From Hymenobacter persicinus (GTDB lineage: Bacteria > Bacteroidota > Bacteroidia > Cytophagales > Hymenobacteraceae), in assembly GCF_004167665.1 (NCBI RefSeq), contig NZ_SEWE01000013.1:37917-101916 (forward strand): a stretch of 64,000 bases of DNA, in the 5' to 3' direction. Below the pieces are notes generated by a model. The model did no database searches. It was not told the origin of the DNA and saw only the letters and a program-made list of their open reading frames with translations. Below, piece after piece: positions 7,560-14,891 of the stretch. Position 1 is the first letter of the stretch. Each line of letters opens with the position of its first letter. The position numbers were made by a program, and so were the translations under genes.

Positions 7560-9131
7560 ATGCGTACTACTACCCTTCTGGGGCCGGCGGCCGTGCTGGC
7601 CTTTTCCCTGGCCAGTTGCCAGCAGCAGGCCGAGCTGGCGGCGCCCGCCGTGCCCGAAACGCCCACCGAAGCCCTGACGGCCCAGCAGCTCGACGGCCAG
7701 ATTATGGCCGGGCTGCGCAAAGACGGGCACTACGACTGGGCCACGGCCTCCGACCACACCATCTGGAGCGCCCTGACCCGCTCCGACTTTGTGCTGGCGG
7801 TGGGCTACCGGGCCGCGGGCAAGCCCCGGGGTTGCGCCCTGCCCGACGATGCCGACCAGGAGCCCGCCTGGCAGGCTGCCCGCCAGCAGGTGCTCCAGCT
7901 GATTCTGGCCGAGGAGCGCAAGGCCAACCCCCAGCTGACGCTGGAGGAATTGGTGGTGTTCCAGGAAAATACCTTGCCCGTGCTCAACGTGCTGGTGCAT
8001 GAGCTGAGCACCGTGCAGCTGTTGCGTCGCTCCGGGCTGGTGCGCTACGCCGAGCCCATGGGCTACGAGCCCTACCACCCGGTGGCCAACAAAGCCGCGG
8101 GCTCCCTGACCAACAGCGGCTGCGGCAACAACACGGCCACGGCGGGCCTGGTCGCCGGCGACGACTACGCGGTGCTCAGCAACGGCAGCAAGTCGTCGTG
8201 GAGCCAGGCCGACCAGTACCACGGTATCCGCAGCAGCTGGAGCCAGAGCACGGGCCAGGGCATGAAGGTGGTCATCATCGACACGGGCTGCTCCGACGCC
8301 CAGGAAAACCTGGGTTCGGCCTTTAATCAGGGCCTGAGTTCGGGTCGCACCATCGAGCGGCTGGTCACGTACCCGCGCAACTCCCTGTTCGGCATTCCCT
8401 ACGGCGACACGCCCACGGCCAACGACGAGTGCGGGCACGGCACGAGCATGGCCGGGGCCTGCGCCGGCCCCCGGGGCACCGACGGAGCCGCCGTGGGCGT
8501 GGCCTACAACGCCAACCTGATTACGATTCACGCCACCGAGGACGTCTTTATCGACGGCAGCCGGGAGCTTAAGGGCGTGTCGGATGCCTACGTGCTGGCC
8601 GCCAACCGCCCCGACGTGCGCATCATCTCGATGAGCATGGGCCGCCTGACCAGCTCCTCCCAGCTCGCCGACGCCATCCAGTACGCCTACGGCAAGGGCA
8701 AGCTGATTTACTGCGCCGCCGGCACCTCCTTCGACTGGACCGCCGGCTGGGCCGGGGTTATCTACCCGGCTTCCCTGCCCGAGTGCGTGGCCGTGACGGG
8801 CCAGAAAACCGACCTGAGCACCCGCTGCGACGAGTGCCACGTGGGCGCCGACGTGGAGTTTACGGTGGTCATGCAGCGCACCAGCAACGACCGGCGCCCG
8901 CTCACGCTGGCCATGAGCGGCGACGCGGCCAGCACCGTGGGTGGCTCCTCGGTGGCCACCAGCACCATGGCCGGGATGACGGCCGTGCTCTGGGCCAAGT
9001 ACCCGACCGAAACCCGGGCCCAGATTATGAGCCGGCTCGTGGCGGCCAGCTCCAACCGCAACGCCCGCAGCTCCACCTTCGGCTGGGGCCGGGTCAACCT
9101 GGGCGCCGCCGTGGGTGTGCTGCCCCTCTAA
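7560..9131 (+). CDS. S8 (subtilisin-like) serine peptidase lipoprotein
   Basis: A 523-residue exported protease. The lipobox FSLASC gives acylated Cys20, so the enzyme is anchored in a membrane. A propeptide-like region (about 25-210) precedes the catalytic domain. The triad is Asp241 in VVIIDTGCSD, His293 in DECGHGTSMAG and Ser464 in GGSSVATSTMAG. ATG 7560 was chosen because it places the lipobox correctly; an in-frame upstream ATG at 7491 would bury it. It has its own terminator. Substrate is unknown. Family assignment is secure from the three catalytic motifs. Confidence 0.93.
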   Translation: MRTTTLLGPAAVLAFSLASCQQQAELAAPAVPETPTEALTAQQLDGQIMAGLRKDGHYDWATASDHTIWSALTRSDFVLAVGYRAAGKPRGCALPDDADQEPAWQAARQQVLQLILAEERKANPQLTLEELVVFQENTLPVLNVLVHELSTVQLLRRSGLVRYAEPMGYEPYHPVANKAAGSLTNSGCGNNTATAGLVAGDDYAVLSNGSKSSWSQADQYHGIRSSWSQSTGQGMKVVIIDTGCSDAQENLGSAFNQGLSSGRTIERLVTYPRNSLFGIPYGDTPTANDECGHGTSMAGACAGPRGTDGAAVGVAYNANLITIHATEDVFIDGSRELKGVSDAYVLAANRPDVRIISMSMGRLTSSSQLADAIQYAYGKGKLIYCAAGTSFDWTAGWAGVIYPASLPECVAVTGQKTDLSTRCDECHVGADVEFTVVMQRTSNDRRPLTLAMSGDAASTVGGSSVATSTMAGMTAVLWAKYPTETRAQIMSRLVAASSNRNARSSTFGWGRVNLGAAVGVLPL

Positions 9132-9157
9132 GTGGTCCACAGCCCGTAGCGCTAACC

Positions 9158-9194
9158 CAAAGCCCGCCTCGATGATTGAGGCGGGCTTTTTTTG
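9158..9194 (+). terminator. Terminator of the S8 lipoprotein gene
   Basis: AGCCCGCCTC (9161-9170) pairs with GAGGCGGGCT (9178-9187), followed by a T7 run. Confidence 0.85.
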
Positions 9195-9434
9195 ATTTCG
9201 CAGTACTCCCCACCTAACCTCCGCGGGCGGGCCCGGCCGCCGGCCGGGGCTTTCCCAGAAATCTTCTAAACTGCAATTGCGCCCTTCCAGCCGCCGAGTT
9301 GGGAGCTTGTAGCCACCTACCCACCACCTTTCCGCCTTGCTGCCGAAGCATATTTCCTTGAAAAAGACAATTTCCTAGCTACCCTCGGGCCCGAACGGTC
9401 AGCAATAGGATCCGCCGAGGAACGTGCCACCCGC
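9195..9434. other. Noncoding spacer, nothing recognised
   Basis: About 240 nt between the terminators of the S8 gene and the convergent M61 gene. It holds a GC-rich palindromic patch (CCGGCCGCCGGCCGG near 9235) and a somewhat AT-richer part around 9345-9375. I see no gene, RNA or repeat. Confidence 0.5.
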
Positions 9435-9486
9435 AAAAAGCCCCGCCGCCCCGGCTGCTCGTTGGGGCAGGCCAGAACGGCGGGGC
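9435..9486 (-). terminator. Terminator of the M61 peptidase gene
   Basis: On the minus strand GCCCCGCCG and CGGCGGGGC (arms 9478-9486 and 9440-9448) enclose a 29-nt loop and are followed by T5 (plus-strand A-run 9435-9439). It lies 30 nt past the stop of the M61 gene. Confidence 0.75.
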
Positions 9487-9515
9487 ATTTTGCTAAAGGC
9501 TAGGCCGGGAGCTGC

Positions 9516-11318
9516 TTACTTGGTCACCGGCAGCCACTTGCTGAGCACGCGCTGCTGCTGCTCGGTGGGGTTGGGCAGGTGCTCGATGCGGAAGCGCTGG
9601 GCAGTGCTGGCCACCAGCGGGAAAGTCACTTCCTTGAGCTGCCCGTCGCGGCTGACGAGTAAGGTCACCTGGGCGCCGGCGGGGGCACCCACCAGGGCCT
9701 TGTTGGGGTCATCGGTGAGGCGGGTGCCGTTCAGGGCCAGCAGCTCGTCGCCCACGCTCAGGCCGCCCTGCCAGGCGCTGCCCTCGCGGCCCACGCTGGT
9801 CACGGTGTATTTGCCCCCGGTGGTGCTCACGTTGGCGCCCAGCGTGGCGTCGGTCGTGACCGGGGTGCTGGTCAGCTTCAGGCCGGCGTAGCCCAGGGCC
9901 GTGTTGTAGTCCAGGGTCTGGGTGCCGTAGACGTTGTTGCGGAAGAACTCGTCGAAGCGGCGGCCGGCAATTTTAGCCACGGCATCCTGGTACTCGGCGT
10001 CGGTGAAGCCGCGGCCCAGCTTTTGGTAGTACTGGGCGTAGAGGTAGCGCATCACGTCGTCGAGGTGCTTCTCGCCGTTGGTGGCGTTGATGACCATCAG
10101 GTCCAGCACGGCCCCGATGACCTCGCCCTTGTCGTAGTAGCTGATGCCGGTGTTGGCCGAGTTTTCATTGGGCCGGTAGTACTTGATCCAGGCATCGAAG
10201 CTGCTTTCCGCAGCCGACTGCAGCTTGTTGCCGGGCGTGTTTTCCACCCGTCCGATGCCGTTGCTCAAGTCGGCCAGGTAGGCGTCCGGGGTCAGGAAGC
10301 CGGCGCGCTGCACAATCAGGTTGGAGAAGTACTCGGTGCCGCCCTCGCTCACCCACAGCATGCGGGTGTAGTTTTCCTGGTCGTAATTGAACGGCCCCAA
10401 AGCCACGGGGCGGATGCGCTTCACGTTCCAGAGGTGGAAATACTCGTGGGCTACCAGGCCCAGGAAGCCTTTCCAGCCCGCCTCGGAGCTATACGCCGTG
10501 CGCGACACCGACAGCGTGGTCGAAAACAGGTGCTCCAGCCCGCCCGTGCCCCGGTCAATGTTGTGGATGATGAACACGTAGCGGTCCAGCGGGTTCTGCC
10601 CCACCACCCGGTGCGCTTCCTCGCAGATCTTTTTCATGTCGCGCAGCAGGCGGGCCTCGTCGTACTGCACGTTGCCGAACATGGCCACCGTGTGGGGCGT
10701 GCCGTTGGCCTCGAAGCTTAGCACCTTCTGGTTACCGATTTCGATGGGCGAGTCGGCCAGCTCGTCGTACGACGAAGACTTGTAGGTAAACGTGCCGCCG
10801 GCGGGCTTCAGGCTGGTACTGATCTGGCTCCAGCCCGGGGCGGGCTGCACAGTCAGGGTGCTGGGCATTTTCACCTCCCCGTCAGGGTACATAAACACGC
10901 TCGTGCCGTTCACGTAGCCGTGGGCCGCGTCGATAAAGCTCGTGCGCACGCTCAGCTCAAAGGCGTAGACCTTGTAGCGGACCGTGAAGTCCTTGGCGCC
11001 GGGGTGGTAAATGCGCCAGGTGTTCTTCGACACTTTCTCGGTGCGCAGCGGGGCAGCGCCAGCCTGGGCCGAGAAGCTTTCCACGTTTTTGGCAAACTCC
11101 CGCACCAAATAAGAGCCGGGGGCCCAAACGGGCATCTTGACGTCGGTAAACTGCTTGCCGAAGCCGCCCAGGGCCATTTCCACTTCGAAGTAGTGGGTTT
11201 GCGGGGCCGGCATCGACAGGGTGTAGCGGAGGCTGGAAGCCGCCTCCGCGGGCGTAAACTGGCTTAGCACCAGCACCGCGGCCCCGGCCAGCAGCCGGCG
11301 GAAATAGGAATGCATCAT
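9516..11318 (-). CDS. M61-family metallopeptidase with PDZ domain
   Basis: A 600-residue exported zinc aminopeptidase of the glycyl-aminopeptidase family. A signal peptide covers residues 1-28. An N-terminal beta domain (about 30-190) precedes the gluzincin core with HEYFHLWNVKR (zinc-binding HExxH) and the downstream Glu in WVSEGGTEYFS. A PDZ domain (about 490-590, YTVTSVGREGSAWQGGLSVGD) ends the protein, as in other M61 members. Start is ATG 11318, with a second ATG one codon later. TATCTTGC on the minus strand (11395-11402) may be its -7 box. It faces the C40 gene divergently. Confidence 0.94.
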   Translation of the reverse strand: MMHSYFRRLLAGAAVLVLSQFTPAEAASSLRYTLSMPAPQTHYFEVEMALGGFGKQFTDVKMPVWAPGSYLVREFAKNVESFSAQAGAAPLRTEKVSKNTWRIYHPGAKDFTVRYKVYAFELSVRTSFIDAAHGYVNGTSVFMYPDGEVKMPSTLTVQPAPGWSQISTSLKPAGGTFTYKSSSYDELADSPIEIGNQKVLSFEANGTPHTVAMFGNVQYDEARLLRDMKKICEEAHRVVGQNPLDRYVFIIHNIDRGTGGLEHLFSTTLSVSRTAYSSEAGWKGFLGLVAHEYFHLWNVKRIRPVALGPFNYDQENYTRMLWVSEGGTEYFSNLIVQRAGFLTPDAYLADLSNGIGRVENTPGNKLQSAAESSFDAWIKYYRPNENSANTGISYYDKGEVIGAVLDLMVINATNGEKHLDDVMRYLYAQYYQKLGRGFTDAEYQDAVAKIAGRRFDEFFRNNVYGTQTLDYNTALGYAGLKLTSTPVTTDATLGANVSTTGGKYTVTSVGREGSAWQGGLSVGDELLALNGTRLTDDPNKALVGAPAGAQVTLLVSRDGQLKEVTFPLVASTAQRFRIEHLPNPTEQQQRVLSKWLPVTK

Positions 11319-11542
11319 GCGGGAAAAAGTAAGGGAGAGGAAAGGCAGGTGGCATCCGGTGCCACTTTCCCGACGGGAAAAACCGGCCGGGGTTGCAAGA
11401 TACGGGCGAAAACCAACCGCGCCAGCCCCGATTCAGTCCCGCTAAGCCGAAAAACCGCAGGAACCCGCACCCGAGCTCCACCGTTAGCAGGGCACGCGCC
11501 CCGTCGGCGTGGCTTCCCTGCTCCCGCTTTTGCTGCCGTTTT

Positions 11543-12397
11543 ATGCGCTACGTCTGGCTTACGTTTCTGGTCCTGGTTCTGGGTCTTCTCACGGTGGTGG
11601 GGTGGCAGAAATGGCACCGCCCCCCGGCCCCCGACGCGGAAGTTACCACGGCCCTTGCCCCCACCCGGCCCGTGTCCGACACGATGCCCGCACCCGCTGC
11701 GGCAGAAACGACGCCGTCCGGCTCAGCCTTGCCCCAGGCCGACAGCCTGATTCAGTTTGCCATGCAGCAGTTGGGCTCGCCCTACACCTACGCCGGCACC
11801 ACGCCCACCGGGGGCTTCGACTGCTCGGGCTTTCTACTGTACGTCTACGGCCGTTTCGGCGTGCCCGTGCCCCACTCCACGGCCCTGCTGATTGATACGG
11901 GCCGGGGCATTCCGCGGGAGCAGGCCCGCCCCGGCGACATGGTCATCTTTACCGGCACGGCCACCACGTCTACCACGCCCGGGCACGCGGGCATCGTGCT
12001 TTCCGAGCCCGGCCAGCCCATCCGGTTTATTCACTCTTCCTCGGCCCGCCGTGAGTCGGGGGTGAAAATCAGCCAGGTCGAGGGCACCGACTACGAGCGG
12101 CGCTTCATGGGCATCCGCCGGGTGCTGGGCGTGGTACCCGCGAAGGCCGGGGCCGAACCGAAAGCCGCGGCCCGCCCTGCCACAGCTACCGGCCACCTCG
12201 CGCCCAAAGCCCCGGAGCTCGGCACGGCGGTAGCAGTATCTGCTCCCGCCGTGCGTAAGCTGCCCGTGCGGAAGGCTGCCCCCAAGCCCCGGGTAGCCGC
12301 GGCCAAACCCAAAGTGACAAGCCGCGCCACAACCACCAAAAAACCAGCTCCAAAGAAGCCGGCTGCCACTAAAAAGCCCGTTACTGCCAGAAAATAA
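11543..12397 (+). CDS. C40 (NlpC/P60) cell-wall hydrolase, membrane-anchored
   Basis: A 284-residue protein with one N-terminal membrane segment (about 4-20) and a low-complexity linker. The NlpC/P60 domain (about 70-195) has catalytic Cys in GGFDCSGFLLY and His in TPGHAGIVLS, with RFIHSSS following. Such enzymes cleave peptidoglycan stem peptides in the periplasm. The last 90 residues are a Lys/Ala/Pro-rich basic tail with repeated KKPA-type words, likely binding anionic cell-wall polymers. ATG 11543 places the membrane segment at the N-terminus; the frame upstream is noncoding in character. Confidence 0.92.
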   Translation: MRYVWLTFLVLVLGLLTVVGWQKWHRPPAPDAEVTTALAPTRPVSDTMPAPAAAETTPSGSALPQADSLIQFAMQQLGSPYTYAGTTPTGGFDCSGFLLYVYGRFGVPVPHSTALLIDTGRGIPREQARPGDMVIFTGTATTSTTPGHAGIVLSEPGQPIRFIHSSSARRESGVKISQVEGTDYERRFMGIRRVLGVVPAKAGAEPKAAARPATATGHLAPKAPELGTAVAVSAPAVRKLPVRKAAPKPRVAAAKPKVTSRATTTKKPAPKKPAATKKPVTARK

Positions 12398-12402
12398 GCG
12401 GC

Positions 12403-12652
12403 GTTAGCAAGACGTAGTCGTCCTGATTGCTAACCCACAGGAAACAACGATGCCCGGTCGCCTATGCAGAACCTCGCGGAGAGGCTGCTGGGCGAGCCGG
12501 GCATCTAATCCTTCAAATCTTACCAAGCGAAGTGGCTGGGGTACAGCCCCGTCATCCTTTGTGTAAGACCTTGCCAGAATGCGGGAAATAGCAGAATTGA
12601 GCTGGTTTCCGCGCGAAAGCTGTTGTTAAGCGCGTCCGGCGGTGAAGCGGAC
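12403..12652 (-). ncRNA. Chain of five hairpins, candidate structured RNA
   Basis: A gene-free stretch with five consecutive dyads. H1: GTTAGCAA/TTGCTAAC (12403-12434) with inner GACG/CGTC. H2: GATGCCCGG/CCGGGCATC (12449-12505) with inner TCGCC/GGCGA, CAG/CTG and CCTC/GAGG. H3: TCTTAC/GTAAGA (12518-12568) with inner GGGG/CCCC. H4: GCGGGAAA/TTTCCGC (12581-12612). H5: GTCCG/CGGAC (12634-12652). Strand is inferred from the promoter at 12795 and the Shine-Dalgarno-led frame at 12697, both on minus. It matches no RNA family I can recognise; tmRNA, RNase P and SRP signatures are absent. It could also be a worn mobile element. Confidence 0.4.
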
Positions 12653-12697
12653 TACATTCGACAGGCTTGGCAGGATTTGTTTGGGACTACTAGACAT
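12626..12697 (-). CDS. Possible 23-codon micro-ORF with strong Shine-Dalgarno site
   Basis: On the minus strand AAAGGAGG lies 6 nt before ATG 12697, and the frame stops at TAA 12626. The product (MSSSPKQILPSLSNVVRFTA then GRA) is short and basic. A near-perfect Shine-Dalgarno site is unusual for this phylum, whose genes in this window show none. It stands about 95 nt downstream of a minus-strand promoter-like pair and just ahead of the hairpin chain, overlapping H5. It could be a leader peptide, a toxin-like micro-protein, or chance. Confidence 0.3.
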   Translation of the reverse strand: MSSSPKQILPSLSNVVRFTAGRA

Positions 12698-12794
12698 TTT
12701 GTACCTCCTTTCTTTAGATCCGACATGCCCCCGCCGGCGCGGCCCAGCATCTTAGGGCTGCTTGGGCGGGGTCGTAGTACTCACTACTGGTTGG

Positions 12795-12824
12795 TAAAGT
12801 TAAAAGCCCCCCGGATGGTTCAAA
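12795..12824 (-). promoter_or_regulatory. Putative minus-strand promoter of the structured region
   Basis: Read on the minus strand, TTTG (plus coordinates 12821-12824) is followed after 18 nt by TAACTTTA (12795-12802). The first matches the -33 element, and the second matches 7 of 8 positions of the TAnnTTTG -7 element. It is the best-spaced promoter pair I found in the window. The surrounding 12780-12850 is the most AT-rich part of the spacer. Confidence 0.4.
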
Positions 12825-13003
12825 ATTAAAAACCCTTTTTTTTACCCCGGCAGCCGCATTTTCATCCAGCACCCTGACTATCAGCCGCTTCATTTTCGGT
12901 AAAATCCGGGCTTTTCGCCTTGGCCGGATTTCGGCCTCAAAGTTGCAAATGGCCCCGGCAGAAGCTTGCCCGCCGCGCTGGTGGCACTTCCAGAGTTTTC
13001 ACT

Positions 13004-13011
13004 TATCTTTT
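13004..13011 (+). promoter_or_regulatory. Putative -7 box of the first DUF2147 gene
   Basis: TATCTTTT matches TAnnTTTG at 7 of 8 positions and lies 27 nt before ATG 13039. Confidence 0.4.
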
Positions 13012-13038
13012 TCCCGAAAATCACCTTTATTCCTTCCC

Positions 13039-13479
13039 ATGAAAAAAACCCTGTTCCTCTGTCTGACGATGTTGCTAGGCTTTACTGGCCTGGCTTCCGC
13101 CCAGAAACTCTCCCCGCTCGGCATCTGGACAAATGAAGAGAAAAAAGCCACGTTCGAGATTTACCAGAGCGGCGACAAGCTGTTCGGTAAAATCGTGTCG
13201 CTGACCATTCCCAACGACCCGGCCACGGGCAAGCCGAAGCTCGACACGCAGAACCCCGACCCCAAGCTGCGCAACCGCCCCCGCCTGGGCCTGGTGTTCA
13301 TGAAGAACTTCGAGAAAGACTCCGAAAATAAGTGGGATGATGGCACCATCTATAACCCCGAGGATGGTAAAACCTACTCCTGCTACATGAAGGTTCTCAA
13401 CGCCAACACCATGGAAGTGAAAGGCTACATCGGCTTCTCGCTCATCGGCAAGTCGCAGACCTGGACTCGCGTGAAATAA
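13039..13479 (+). CDS. DUF2147 domain exported protein (copy 1)
   Basis: A 146-residue protein with a signal peptide (cleavage after LASAQ, about residue 21). The mature part is one DUF2147 domain: GIWTNEEKKATFEIYQSGDK, LDTQNPDPKLRNRPRLG and the end GYIGFSLIGKSQTWTRV are the family's hallmark segments. The family adopts a lipocalin-like beta barrel in the periplasm; its ligand is not known. A related copy follows at 13600 after a terminator, so the two are expressed separately. ATG 13039 is fixed by the signal peptide. Confidence 0.9.
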   Translation: MKKTLFLCLTMLLGFTGLASAQKLSPLGIWTNEEKKATFEIYQSGDKLFGKIVSLTIPNDPATGKPKLDTQNPDPKLRNRPRLGLVFMKNFEKDSENKWDDGTIYNPEDGKTYSCYMKVLNANTMEVKGYIGFSLIGKSQTWTRVK

Positions 13480-13507
13480 GGCGCTGGAGCCTCTCTGCCA
13501 GCTCACC

Positions 13508-13543
13508 ACAAGCGACGCCCCAAACCGGGCGTCGCTTTTTTTG
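13508..13543 (+). terminator. Terminator between the two DUF2147 genes
   Basis: AGCGACGCCC (13511-13520) pairs perfectly with GGGCGTCGCT (13527-13536), followed by a T-run. Confidence 0.85.
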
Positions 13544-13599
13544 TTACCTTCCCCATAAGAGGCGGCTTCCCTCCCAACCTGTTTTTTCCTCTCTCCCGC

Positions 13600-14040
13600 T
13601 TGAAATCCCTGCTTTTCTGCTTGTTGCTCTGGCTGCTGGCCCCGACTAGCCCCCAGGTGTCGTCGCCGGTGCCTTTCGGGGTCTGGGCCGACGATACCGG
13701 GGAAGCGCACATTGAAATATACCGCTGCGGGGAACGGCTCTGCGGCCGGGTGGTGTGGCTGCGCGAGCCTCAGGATGCCACCACCGGCCGGCCCCGGCTG
13801 GACCGGCGCAACCCCGACCCGGACAAGCGGGCCCAGCCCCTGCAAAACCTGGTAGTACTCCAGGACCTGCGCTACAACCCCGACGCGGAGCGGTGGGAAG
13901 ACGGGCAGATTTATGATTTTGGCAGCGGCCACACCTACTCCTGCTACGTGAGCCTGCGCACCCAAGACCGGCTCGAGGTGAAGGGCTACATCGGCTTTTC
14001 CCTCATTGGCCGCTCCCACTACTGGAGCCGAGTGCGCTAG
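13600..14040 (+). CDS. DUF2147 domain exported protein (copy 2, TTG start)
   Basis: A 146-residue paralogue of the preceding gene, with the same landmarks: FGVWADDTGEAHIEIYRCGE, LDRRNPDPDKRAQPLQN and GYIGFSLIGRSHYWSRV. It has two extra cysteines (RCGERLCG) that the first copy lacks and which could form a disulfide. No ATG lies in frame upstream, and the signal peptide (KSLLFCLLLWLLAP) begins right at TTG 13600, so a TTG start is inferred. It is probably periplasmic with a lipocalin-like fold. The tandem arrangement points to local duplication followed by divergence. Confidence 0.87.
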   Translation: MKSLLFCLLLWLLAPTSPQVSSPVPFGVWADDTGEAHIEIYRCGERLCGRVVWLREPQDATTGRPRLDRRNPDPDKRAQPLQNLVVLQDLRYNPDAERWEDGQIYDFGSGHTYSCYVSLRTQDRLEVKGYIGFSLIGRSHYWSRVR

Positions 14041-14191
14041 GCGCGCCGCGTTGCCGAGTTCGGGCCCCGCCACTCACCTGCTTGCCCCGGCATTACGGCC
14101 CAAAAGATGCCCGCAAGAAGCGCTACCCCGGGCCGAGGCGCTAAACTATTTCCTCCGGCCCTGGTTTTTCCCCTACACTAGCTTATTCCAC

Positions 14192-14821
14192 TTGTTCGGA
14201 TTCTTAAAACATATCCTCTCGAAGCCCGGAGCTCAGGAAGGTGCGCAATGGAAGCCTCTGGCCCGTACGACGGCCCAGGTGCGGGCGCACGAGCAGTGGG
14301 TGGCGCAGCAGGTATATCTGAACTGGATGGGCCCGTATTTCAAAGCCTATCACTTCCGCAAAACCGGCGTCAGCGGGCAGGGGCTGCGCGTGCAGCTGCT
14401 CGACGAGTGCGGGCGGCAGGGCGCTCTGTTTCTGTTTGACCCCAGCATCGGGCCCGGCAACTTCCGGCACCTGTTCGACTTTATCCGCGACCGGGTTATC
14501 AGCTTGGGCTATAATCTCTCCACCTCCGACCAGCGCACCCTGCGCCACGAGCGGTACACCGAGGTTATCGATAAGCACTTTCTCAAGCCCCAGCCCAAGG
14601 ACTGCACCCAGTCGGGCCGCTGCAACCAACTCTTTGGTACCGTGACCGTGGACATGGTGAGCGTGAACGGGCAGCCGGGCTTTATCCGGTTTTCGTCCAA
14701 CCCCTACCACGACGCCATTTTCACCCCGGCCGGCTCCTTTGATGCCCTAATGGATAAAGTCTTCAACCTGCCCCCGGCCCCGCCGGAAGTGCAGGCATTG
14801 ATCAAGCAATATGCCAAATAG
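14192..14821 (+). CDS. Hypothetical protein, no recognised family
   Basis: About 209 residues if translation begins at TTG 14192; no in-frame ATG occurs before codon 47 of that frame. The open frame extends up to TTG 14006, overlapping the DUF2147 gene, but the upstream part is Pro/Arg/Ala-rich and looks noncoding. The body (YLNWMGPYFKAYHFRKTG, LFDPSIGPGNFRHLFDFIRD, PNPYHD-like FSSNPYHDAIFTPAG) has normal protein composition and no membrane segment. Two Cys in KDCTQSGRCNQ could bind metal or form a disulfide. Function unknown; start uncertain. Confidence 0.6.
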   Translation: MFGFLKHILSKPGAQEGAQWKPLARTTAQVRAHEQWVAQQVYLNWMGPYFKAYHFRKTGVSGQGLRVQLLDECGRQGALFLFDPSIGPGNFRHLFDFIRDRVISLGYNLSTSDQRTLRHERYTEVIDKHFLKPQPKDCTQSGRCNQLFGTVTVDMVSVNGQPGFIRFSSNPYHDAIFTPAGSFDALMDKVFNLPPAPPEVQALIKQYAK

Positions 14822-14837
14822 CCCCTTACTTGCACAG

Positions 14838-14871
14838 AAAATGCCCCGCCAGCGTGCTGACGGGGCTTTTT
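14838..14871. terminator. Bidirectional terminator
   Basis: GCCCCG (14843-14848) pairs with CGGGGC (14861-14866), extended by CAGC/GCTG, with a T5 run. It sits between the convergent hypothetical gene and the M1 aminopeptidase gene. Confidence 0.8.
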
Positions 14872-14891
14872 CTGTGCTGGGCGGGATCTGG

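Noticed and set aside
12403..12652. tmRNA, RNase P RNA or SRP RNA
   Set aside because: No tRNA-like CCA end, no GAGGAAAGTC-type core and no GGAAG..AGCAG SRP loop on either strand.
12623..12829. A 68-codon plus-strand frame in the structured spacer
   Set aside because: It starts with TTG, crosses the minus-strand promoter-like and Shine-Dalgarno signals, and its composition is not protein-like.
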